From an uncultured Eubacteriales bacterium (GTDB taxonomy: Bacteria; Bacillota; Clostridia; Oscillospirales; Oscillospiraceae), in the NCBI GenBank assembly GCA_900320765.1, contig ONTN01000029.1:1-10473 (forward strand): a DNA stretch of 10,473 nt. The letters run 5' to 3'. The stretch's first letter is position 1; the number at the start of each line of letters is the position of its first letter. The translations under genes and the position numbers were made by a program. This document shows positions 1 to 4,629 of the stretch, in pieces. The notes under the pieces are model-generated. The model did not search any database, had not been told where the DNA came from, and saw only the letters and a list, made by a program, of their open reading frames with translations.

Positions 1-37
1 CAGTTCTCCAAGAGATAATCGGATATTGCAAAGCTTT

Positions 38-69
38 CAAGGCTCCCCGATATGGGGAGCCTTGTTTTT
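38..69 (+). terminator. Intrinsic terminator of a gene outside the window
   Basis: A perfect 11-bp stem (CAAGGCTCCCC at 38-48 pairing with GGGGAGCCTTG at 54-64, loop GATAT) is followed directly by a run of five T. It would end transcription entering from the left edge. A stop codon at 16-18 could be the end of that upstream gene, but too little sequence is present to call it. Confidence 0.88.
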
Positions 70-70
70 G

Positions 71-99
71 TTGATATATCGCTTTCCTTGTGATATAAT
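71..99 (+). promoter_or_regulatory. Sigma-A-type promoter with extended -10
   Basis: The -35 box is TTGATA (71-76) and the -10 box is TATAAT (94-99), separated by exactly 17 bp, with a TG one base before the -10 (91-92). It sits just after the upstream terminator and would start RNA near 105, giving a leader of about 130 nt before the DUF1016-type gene. A dyad (TAGCTT at 99-104, AAGCTA at 110-115) overlaps the expected start point and could be an operator or a first small hairpin. Confidence 0.75.
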
Positions 100-131
100 A
101 GCTTCAATTAAGCTATTTTATTAGATTTATA

Positions 132-199
132 GCCGTTTTGCTCCAGTCCTTGGAGCGGAACCGCAAAACTTGGCAAATTATATCATTTTGCTTCGCAAA
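132..199 (+). other. Hairpin-rich 5' leader of the DUF1016-type gene
   Basis: Two inverted repeats lie between the promoter and the ribosome binding site. The larger has outer arms GCC (132-134)/GGC (172-174) and GTTTTG (135-140)/CAAAAC (164-169), enclosing an inner CTCCA (141-145)/TGGAG (151-155). The smaller is TTTGC (187-191)/GCAAA (195-199) with a TTC loop. Just downstream are overlapping TATAAT words (200-210) that have no good -35 box. No known riboswitch class is recognisable. The block could be a regulatory leader or a copy of a short palindromic repeat. Confidence 0.45.
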
Positions 200-233
200 T
201 ATAATATAATGTCATGTAAAGAAGGTGACGGAT

Positions 234-629
234 ATGCTGATGAACGGAAATGAATATTTTAACATAATCGAATCCATAAAAACCGAGATAAAGGCCGCTC
301 AATACAAGGCGGCGCTCAGCGTAAACCGGGAACTGATAATGCTCTACTTTAATATCGGCAGAATTATAAATGAACACAAAGCCTGGGGCAACAAGTTTAT
401 TGATAACCTTGCCGCTGATATTAAGCTTGAGTTTCCGAACGCAAAGGGTTATTCCGTCAGAAATCTTAAGTATATGGCGAAGTTTGCCGAGACTTATCCT
501 GACGAGGAATTTGTGCAACAGGTTGCTGCACAAATTCCGTGGGGACAGAATATCGTATTGCTTGACAAGGTAACAGACGATTCTATTCGCCGTTGGTACA
601 TCGAAAAAACGCTGGAACTGTATTATTAG
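234..629 (+). CDS. DUF1016/YhcG-type N-terminal domain protein, truncated
   Basis: The protein resembles the N-terminal domain of the YhcG/DUF1016 family. Full-length members carry a helical N-terminal domain followed by a PDDEXK nuclease-like C-terminal domain and are usually about 330-380 aa. Here only 131 aa remain. Family-like stretches include the RELIMLYFNIGRII region (about residues 33-46), GYSVRNLKYM (about 73-82) and IPWGQNIVLLDK (about 101-112). After WYIEKTLE the family sequence would continue, but the frame stops at a TAG two codons after a short non-matching tail, so the nuclease half is missing. I chose ATG 234 because GAAGGTGA (221-228) is well spaced before it; GTG 225 lies inside that binding site. 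The 3' end overlaps the convergent neighbour by 4 bp, suggesting a deletion or insertion joint near 615-629. It may be a remnant, or a stand-alone N-terminal domain; its role is unknown. Confidence 0.75.
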   Translation: MLMNGNEYFNIIESIKTEIKAAQYKAALSVNRELIMLYFNIGRIINEHKAWGNKFIDNLAADIKLEFPNAKGYSVRNLKYMAKFAETYPDEEFVQQVAAQIPWGQNIVLLDKVTDDSIRRWYIEKTLELYY

Positions 630-1255
630 TTTGAATCGTTTTCCAACATTACGCGTTCAACTGTTTCTTCGGGGGTTAGCAGGTGTTGTCCGTTCATCTC
701 GGTGCGAAGCACCAAGTCTTCATTTTGAGATCCCATGACCGGCTTGTAGCGCTTTGGTAAAGAATAAAGCTTGCTTTTATGTATACTTATAACGATTTTG
801 CTGGCAAGCACCTCCGCTATGCCGAAAGCAGTAATTCCCCAGCCCAAGCCACTTGAAAAACCGTCAATAAGAAGAATTGACAAACCGATCAATGTAATCA
901 GTATACCAGGAATTCCCCATAGCTCAAAGTTATCAATTCTTTTTATCCAAATCGGGCTTTTTTTGCATTTGCTGCATTTATTACTCTGCAAGGATAGAAA
1001 GACATCCCTTTTTTCAAAACTGCCACAAGGATCTCGCATATATCTTAAAGTGTTATCAACCCAGACTTTCCATGCTTTATTTTTTGCTGCTTCTTTTGCT
1101 TCGGCTAATCTATCCTTATTAAAGGAATAGGAGGTCTCGCTGCCTGTGGTTACGATAACACCGCCTGAAATATTAATATTGTTACACTTCTGGCATCTCC
1201 AACTTACATAAACCGGAACAGATATTCTGGAAGTGTAAATCATTTTAGAAGCCAT
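626..1255 (-). CDS. Zinc-ribbon protein with two membrane segments, unknown function
   Basis: I do not recognise a named family for this 209-aa protein. It has an N-terminal CxxC pair (C21, C24, in WRCQKC) and a second pair (C94, C97, in CSKC), a layout suggesting one split zinc ribbon or rubredoxin-like knuckle. Between them lies a Lys/Ala/Glu-rich, probably helical stretch (about 48-65). Two hydrophobic segments follow (about 114-131 and 136-157), then a polar C-terminal tail of about 50 residues. The likely arrangement is a soluble zinc-binding head anchored by a membrane hairpin. The start is well supported: AGGAGG (1263-1268, read on the minus strand) lies 7 nt before the ATG, behind a consensus promoter. 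The gene is AT-richer than the genes to its right and ends inside the last codons of the truncated DUF1016-type gene, consistent with acquired DNA. Confidence 0.72.
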   Translation of the reverse strand: MASKMIYTSRISVPVYVSWRCQKCNNINISGGVIVTTGSETSYSFNKDRLAEAKEAAKNKAWKVWVDNTLRYMRDPCGSFEKRDVFLSLQSNKCSKCKKSPIWIKRIDNFELWGIPGILITLIGLSILLIDGFSSGLGWGITAFGIAEVLASKIVISIHKSKLYSLPKRYKPVMGSQNEDLVLRTEMNGQHLLTPEETVERVMLENDSN

Positions 1256-1298
1256 AAAACACCCTCCTGTATTGCAGACCTAATGTTAATATATAGCA

Positions 1299-1327
1299 AT
1301 TATACAGTTTTGCGTATTTCTTGTCAA
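1299..1327 (-). promoter_or_regulatory. Consensus promoter of the zinc-ribbon membrane gene
   Basis: Read on the minus strand, this is TTGACA (1322-1327), a 17-bp spacer, then TATAAT (1299-1304), a perfect sigma-A consensus. RNA would start near 1292, leaving a leader of about 37 nt that contains the AGGAGG site. Its -35 box is 6 bp from that of the divergent promoter at 1334-1362. Confidence 0.85.
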
Positions 1328-1333
1328 TCGTGC

Positions 1334-1362
1334 TTGACATTTCTCTTTATTACTATTATTAT
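1334..1362 (+). promoter_or_regulatory. Promoter of the attenuated methyltransferase unit
   Basis: TTGACA (1334-1339) is separated by 17 bp from TATTAT (1357-1362). RNA should start near 1369, about 23 nt before the leader-peptide ATG. The two divergent -35 boxes form an inverted repeat, TGTCAA-6 bp-TTGACA, so the two RNA polymerases probably compete or are controlled together. Confidence 0.8.
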
Positions 1363-1391
1363 CATAAGCAAAATCACGGAGGTACGCAGCG

Positions 1392-1469
1392 ATGTATTAT
1401 TCTTTCAGCAAAATGAACCAGCAGGCCGCTTACGTTTTTGGCGACCGGCTTGGATCGCTGCGCGCATAA
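1392..1469 (+). CDS. 25-aa leader peptide of the attenuator
   Basis: This is a 25-codon ORF from ATG 1392 to TAA 1467-1469, starting MYYSF and ending GSLRA. A good binding site, GGAGGT (1378-1383), lies 8 nt upstream. It follows a strong promoter by about 23 nt and is followed within 20 nt by an intrinsic terminator. Codons 17-21 contain the segment (1442-1454) that can pair with the 5' arm of that terminator. The peptide has two early tyrosines and two phenylalanines, but no run of a single amino acid such as biosynthetic leaders show. This favours a stalling or translation-sensing role, for instance towards ribosome-targeting compounds, over amino-acid starvation sensing. The role is inferred from layout; I recognise no known leader-peptide sequence. 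Confidence 0.62.
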   Translation: MYYSFSKMNQQAAYVFGDRLGSLRA

Positions 1470-1496
1470 GCACCGCGTATAATTTTGAGCCGGTCG
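1442..1496 (+). promoter_or_regulatory. Putative antiterminator pairing
   Basis: CGACCGGCTTGGA (1442-1454), inside the leader ORF, can pair with 1484-1496. The core is eight Watson-Crick pairs (GACCGGCT 1443-1450 with AGCCGGTC 1488-1495), extended by C1442-G1496, three G-U pairs and A1454-T1484. The 3' half of this helix is the 5' arm of the terminator, so the two structures exclude each other. GACCGGCT occurs twice, once here and once as the terminator 3' arm (1513-1520), which is the usual signature of an attenuator switch. Confidence 0.6.
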
Positions 1497-1526
1497 GAAG
1501 CTTTCAGCTTCTGACCGGCTTTTTTT
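1488..1526 (+). terminator. Attenuator terminator before the methyltransferase
   Basis: A 14-bp stem forms from AGCCGGTC (1488-1495), a G-U pair (1496/1512) and GAAGC (1497-1501), pairing with GCTTC (1507-1511) and GACCGGCT (1513-1520), with loop TTTCA. Six T follow (1521-1526). It lies after the leader peptide and about 95 nt before the methyltransferase start, on the same transcript, so it should cut off methyltransferase expression unless disrupted. Confidence 0.85.
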
Positions 1527-1542
1527 GAAGGGAGGGGTAATA

Positions 1543-1677
1543 ATGCCGGAACAGTCCGCTCGCCGCCGCAAGGCAGACAATAAAGCAGAGCAAAATAAAA
1601 ATCATCAAAAAGGAGATAATTATGAATTCAATAGACAAAGGCGTTCTGGCTTATTACGAGGCCGGAAGAGAGTTTAA
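1543..1677 (+). CDS. Possible 44-aa basic small ORF overlapping the methyltransferase start
   Basis: ATG 1543 follows a good binding site (GGGAGG, 1530-1535, 7 nt spacing) directly after the attenuator terminator. The ORF runs 44 codons, rich in Arg, Lys, Asn and Gln, and ends at TAA 1675-1677, inside the methyltransferase gene in another frame. It reads through the methyltransferase binding site and start, so its translation could affect methyltransferase initiation. No family is recognisable and the composition is low-complexity. It may be a second leader ORF or chance; the well-placed binding site is the only positive evidence. Confidence 0.25.
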   Translation: MPEQSARRRKADNKAEQNKNHQKGDNYEFNRQRRSGLLRGRKRV

Positions 1678-2467
1678 CAGGCTGAGAACGGGCATAGGCC
1701 TTATCGAATTTGAGCGCACGAAGGAGATACTGCTCGAAAACCTGCCGAAGCCGCCCGCCGTTATCTACGACATCGGCGGAGCTTACGGGGAATACTCCTG
1801 GTGGCTCGCCTCCCTCGGGTACGAGGTGCATCTTTTTGACCTGTCCGAGAAAAATATCGAGATGAGCGAGGAGCTCGGAAAAGAGTACCCCGGCTGCTCG
1901 CTCGCGGCGAGCGAGATCTGCGACGCCAGAAGCGTTCCGAGGCCGGACGGCAGCGCAGACGCCGTTCTTCTTATGGGGCCAATGTATCACATTACGGACT
2001 ATGCTGAGCGGATAAAGGCCATCAGAGAGAGCTTCCGCTTACTGAAGGATAACGGGCTTTTGTTCACGGCGGCGCTGACGCCGTATTCCGTGCTTATGCA
2101 CAATATCACCGTGTATTCCCCGGAAAACGGGGAGAGGTGCATTGAGGAGCCGGGCTTTTTGGCTATGGTGGAGCGCGAATTAAGGGACGGCTGCCATATA
2201 AACCCGGACAGGGGAGTGTATAACGGCCTTGCGAGCGCCCATCTTCACACGGCGAAAGCCCTGAGAGCCGAGCTTGAGGCGGGCGGTTTTTCCGGTACGA
2301 CCATTCACGGAGTTATGGGCGGAGCGTGGCTTGCCCGCGATATCGACGGGCTTTGGAAAAACGAAAAATCAAGAAACGCCTTGATGAACACGGTGCGGCT
2401 TATCGACACGCACGAGGAGATAATAGGCCTGTCAGGTCATCTGCTCGCGGTATCAAGGCGGAAATAG
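1622..2467 (+). CDS. Class I SAM-dependent methyltransferase
   Basis: This 281-aa protein transfers methyl groups from S-adenosylmethionine to an unidentified substrate, probably in the cytosol. The Rossmann-fold motif I is clear (VIYDIGGAYGEYS, residues 47-59), followed by the acidic end of strand 2 (LFD, about 71-73). The loop-strand motif DAVLLMGPMYHI (about 113-124) has the G-P-x-Y-H form seen in many methyltransferases of the type 11/12 superfamily. It is not of Erm or Cfr type. Binding site AGGAG (1611-1615) is 6 nt before ATG 1622. Expression is probably controlled by the leader-peptide attenuator upstream. Such wiring is common for resistance genes acting on or near the ribosome, so a role in drug or toxin modification, or target methylation, is possible but not shown by the protein sequence. 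No terminator follows; the next gene has its own promoter. Confidence 0.85.
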   Translation: MNSIDKGVLAYYEAGREFNRLRTGIGLIEFERTKEILLENLPKPPAVIYDIGGAYGEYSWWLASLGYEVHLFDLSEKNIEMSEELGKEYPGCSLAASEICDARSVPRPDGSADAVLLMGPMYHITDYAERIKAIRESFRLLKDNGLLFTAALTPYSVLMHNITVYSPENGERCIEEPGFLAMVERELRDGCHINPDRGVYNGLASAHLHTAKALRAELEAGGFSGTTIHGVMGGAWLARDIDGLWKNEKSRNALMNTVRLIDTHEEIIGLSGHLLAVSRRK

Positions 2468-2480
2468 TCGGCGGTTTCAG

Positions 2481-2509
2481 TTGCCGGGCGTTCGCTTTCG
2501 TGGTAGAAT
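2481..2509 (+). promoter_or_regulatory. Promoter of the acetyltransferase gene
   Basis: TTGCCG (2481-2486), a 17-bp spacer and TAGAAT (2504-2509), with TG at 2501-2502 making an extended -10. RNA would start near 2516, leaving a leader of about 100 nt. Confidence 0.55.
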
Positions 2510-2523
2510 GAAGATAGCAAATG

Positions 2524-2582
2524 GGGGACTTTTCCGTTTTATGTTGAAGAAAAAGTTCCCTGCACACGGCTGCTTAAGGAAC
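2524..2582 (+). other. Structured leader of the acetyltransferase mRNA
   Basis: GGGGACTTTT (2524-2533) can pair with AAAAGTTCCC (2551-2560), a 10-bp stem with one G-U pair and a 17-nt loop. The 3' arm overlaps GTTCC (2555-2559), which can instead pair with GGAAC (2578-2582). No T run follows either stem, so this is not an obvious terminator. The two pairings are mutually exclusive, but the second is weak. Confidence 0.35.
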
Positions 2583-2617
2583 GGGTTATTATACCGACTA
2601 TTGAAAGGATGGTGAAA

Positions 2618-3067
2618 ATGGACGCATATACTTATATCACGCTTCGGGAGAGACCGGAGCTTGCGGAGGCCGCGGCACGGTGGTTTCACGAAAAATGGGG
2701 TGTTCCGAAGGAGGCCTACCTTGAGTGTATGGAGGCCTATCTTGCAGGGAAAACTGAATACGGCTGGTACCTCTGTCTTGACGGGGGGAGGATCGTCGCC
2801 GGAATGGGCGTTATCGAAAACGATTTCCACGAGAGGAAGGACCTCGCGCCCAACGTCTGCGCCGTTTATACGGAAGAAGAGTACCGCGGCAGGGGAATAG
2901 CGGGAAGACTTTTGGATAACGTCGTTGCCGATCTGAGAGCGAAGGGCGTTTCGCCGGTCTACCTCGTTACCGACCATACGGGCTTTTACGAGAGATACGG
3001 CTGGGAATTTCTGTGCATGGTACAGGGCTCCGACCCCGAGCCGACGAGGATGTACATCCACTATTAA
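2618..3067 (+). CDS. GNAT-family N-acetyltransferase
   Basis: This is a 149-aa single-domain acetyltransferase using acetyl-CoA on an unknown amine. The acetyl-CoA pyrophosphate-binding motif A is clear: VCAVYTEEEYRGRGIAGRLL (about residues 80-99) contains the R-G-x-G-x-A signature. The late motif GFYERYGWE (about 122-130) is the usual GNAT C-terminal strand with its Tyr. The N-terminus has W22 and W27 in a substrate-side helix region. I prefer ATG 2618 to ATG 2609, because the purine-rich AAGGATGGTGA (2605-2615) lies before 2618 and would overlap an earlier start. Many small GNATs of this type are annotated simply as acetyltransferases; the substrate cannot be read from sequence. Its placement beside an attenuated methyltransferase is suggestive of a small-molecule modification pair, but separate promoters argue against an operon. 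Confidence 0.87.
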   Translation: MDAYTYITLRERPELAEAAARWFHEKWGVPKEAYLECMEAYLAGKTEYGWYLCLDGGRIVAGMGVIENDFHERKDLAPNVCAVYTEEEYRGRGIAGRLLDNVVADLRAKGVSPVYLVTDHTGFYERYGWEFLCMVQGSDPEPTRMYIHY

Positions 3068-3099
3068 CCGGAAATTCACAATTATATCTTTGCCTTTTC

Positions 3100-3128
3100 T
3101 TGACAATCAGAGGCGTTTGGGATAACAT
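3100..3128 (+). promoter_or_regulatory. Promoter of the phospholipid operon
   Basis: TTGACA (3100-3105), a 17-bp spacer and TAACAT (3123-3128). RNA would start near 3135, about 31 nt before the GTG start of the phosphatidyltransferase gene. Confidence 0.68.
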
Positions 3129-3165
3129 ATCAGTAAGTGAAAGAAAGTCAGGAGGCTCGGTCAAC

Positions 3166-3795
3166 GTGCCGGATGAAAAGAGAGAGAGCCAAAGCGGGGA
3201 GAAAAAGCTCACCGCGCGTATGGCGTATATAATAAAGCGCGACTGGAAGACGATACCGAACTGCATGAGCTATTTCCGCATAGTCCTCATTCCCGTCTTC
3301 GTTATACTGTACGTTAACGGGTGGTACAGATCGGCCGCCGTCGTTATCGTTATAAGCTGGTTTTCCGACGTGGCGGACGGCTTCGTCGCCCGCAGATTCA
3401 ATATGACCTCAGAGCTCGGCAAGGTGCTCGATCCCGTCGCCGATAAGCTGACGCAGGTCGCGATCTTCGTCTGCCTCGGGCTGAGGTACCACCTCGCCTT
3501 CGTCCTCGTCGCTGTTATCGCCGCGAAGGAGCTCACGATGCTCGTTCTCGGCATGGTGGTGTTCAAGGAGGGCAACAGGGTGGACAGCGCGAAGTGGTAC
3601 GGAAAGCTCGCCACCGGCGCGATAGCGCTCACGGCGATAGTTCTCGTTGCCGCGCCCTTCTTCATCGAGGGGGGCATACCCGTCGAGACCGCGAAATGGC
3701 CCATCCTCGGCTGCATATTCCTGGCGAGCTTCTCATATCTTATGTACGTTATCAGGTACGTCGGTATCATCAAGGAGCTTAGGGGGAGGAAATAA
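3166..3795 (+). CDS. pgsA: CDP-alcohol phosphatidyltransferase, PgsA-like
   Basis: This 209-aa membrane enzyme probably makes phosphatidylglycerol phosphate from CDP-diacylglycerol and glycerol-3-phosphate, the committed step to anionic phospholipids. The family motif D-x2-D-G-x2-A-R-x8-G-x3-D-x3-D is complete: D68, D71, G72, A75, R76, G85, D89 and D93. The preceding IPNCMSYFRI (about 30-39) matches the usual N-terminal IPNxLSxxR element. Several hydrophobic segments follow (about 37-65, 97-132, 149-166 and 178-200). The start is GTG 3166, with AGGAGG (3150-3155) 10 nt upstream. The frame is open further upstream, but that would run back through the promoter and into the acetyltransferase gene. 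ATG 3220 is a possible alternative without a binding site. PgsA is favoured over a CDP-alcohol-type cardiolipin synthase by length and motif spacing, but not decisively. It is coupled to the PlsC gene downstream. Confidence 0.82.
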   Translation: MPDEKRESQSGEKKLTARMAYIIKRDWKTIPNCMSYFRIVLIPVFVILYVNGWYRSAAVVIVISWFSDVADGFVARRFNMTSELGKVLDPVADKLTQVAIFVCLGLRYHLAFVLVAVIAAKELTMLVLGMVVFKEGNRVDSAKWYGKLATGAIALTAIVLVAAPFFIEGGIPVETAKWPILGCIFLASFSYLMYVIRYVGIIKELRGRK

Positions 3796-3796
3796 T

Positions 3797-4594
3797 ATGG
3801 CCGCCTATATACTCAGCTTCGCCCTTGGGATCTTCTTCTCCGTCATTGAGGTCATCCGCCTCGGCTGGGACTGGAAGCTTCTCATATTCATCCCGCTCAC
3901 ATTTATTGCCTGCCTTGTGGGAGTGTTCCTCATCTTCCTTCTAACGATCTGGCTGATATCGCTCACAATAGACGTTAATAAGAAATACGACGCGCCGACG
4001 AAGTTCTATATGGACCTCATAAACTTCACTTTCAGCTACGTGCTGCTGCTTATCGGCGTGAAGGTCCGCATCGTAGGGGAGGAGAAGCTTCCGAAAAATG
4101 GACGCTTCCTCGTCGTCTCGAATCACGTCGCCGCCTTCGATCCCCTCGTCGTGATACTCGGGCTCAAGAAAACCTGGGTAAGCTACGTTTCAAAGCCGGA
4201 GAATTTTAAGATACCCATCGTGGGCAGATATATGCACCGCTGCCTCCACCTGCCGATAGACCGCGACAACCCGCGCAACGCCCTCGTAACGATAAACGAG
4301 GCTGCGGATCAGATAGCGCGCGGCGCTGTCAGTATGGGAATATTCCCTGAGGGCACGAGGTCGAAGACCGGCGAGCTCGGCGAATTTAAAAACGGAGCCT
4401 TCAAGATAGCGCAGAAGGCGAAATGCCCCATCGTGGTAGCCGCGATAAAGGGTATGGACAGGGCAAAGCACAGGCTGTTTCTTCCCACGACCGTAACGCT
4501 GAATATCCTCGGCGTCCTCCCGTATTCGGAGACAGCTGAGATGCGAACGGCGGACATAAGCGAAAAGGTGCGGTCGATGATACTGACCGCGTAA
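3797..4594 (+). CDS. plsC: PlsC-type 1-acyl-glycerol-3-phosphate acyltransferase
   Basis: This 265-aa protein belongs to the lysophosphatidate acyltransferase family, which acylates lysophosphatidic acid at the sn-2 position to give phosphatidic acid, the precursor of CDP-diacylglycerol. Motif I (NHVAAFD, H110 and D115, the H-x4-D catalytic pair), motif II (HLPIDRD, about 151-157) and motif III (FPEGTRS, 183-189) are all present. The N-terminus carries two long hydrophobic stretches (about 1-19 and 27-57), and another lies at about 74-88 just before the catalytic domain. ATG 3797 is preceded by GGGGGAGGA inside the last codons of the phosphatidyltransferase gene, 1 bp after its stop, so the two are translationally close and work in one pathway. 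Known family members differ in acceptor and acyl-donor preference, so the exact lysophospholipid substrate is not certain. Confidence 0.87.
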   Translation: MAAYILSFALGIFFSVIEVIRLGWDWKLLIFIPLTFIACLVGVFLIFLLTIWLISLTIDVNKKYDAPTKFYMDLINFTFSYVLLLIGVKVRIVGEEKLPKNGRFLVVSNHVAAFDPLVVILGLKKTWVSYVSKPENFKIPIVGRYMHRCLHLPIDRDNPRNALVTINEAADQIARGAVSMGIFPEGTRSKTGELGEFKNGAFKIAQKAKCPIVVAAIKGMDRAKHRLFLPTTVTLNILGVLPYSETAEMRTADISEKVRSMILTA

Positions 4595-4628
4595 AAAAAG
4601 AGGAGATGCAAAGCATCTCCTCTTTTTT
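4593..4628. terminator. Bidirectional terminator between plsC and glgB
   Basis: A perfect 10-bp GC-containing stem (GAGGAGATGC at 4600-4609 with GCATCTCCTC at 4613-4622, loop AAA) is flanked by an A run on the left (4593-4599) and a T run on the right (4623-4628). It therefore works on either strand: it ends the plsC transcript and, from the other side, glgB. Confidence 0.92.
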
Positions 4629-4629
4629 A

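Noticed and set aside
771..1130. 119-codon plus-strand ORF antisense to the zinc-ribbon gene
   Set aside because: It lacks a binding site and mirrors the membrane segments of the real gene; the minus-strand gene has a consensus promoter and AGGAGG.
1283..1528. 81-codon plus-strand ORF across the divergent promoters and attenuator
   Set aside because: It runs through two promoters, the leader peptide and the terminator stem in another frame, has no binding site, and its translation shows no family-like pattern.
1622..2467. Methyltransferase as an Erm- or Cfr-type rRNA methylase, suggested by the attenuator
   Set aside because: The sequence has neither the Erm-type N-terminal motif pattern nor a radical-SAM CxxxCxxC; only general class I methyltransferase motifs are visible.
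3013..3165. Upstream extension of the phosphatidyltransferase frame to ATG 3013
   Set aside because: It would overlap the acetyltransferase gene and run through the TTGACA-17-TAACAT promoter; GTG 3166 has AGGAGG and fits the family length.
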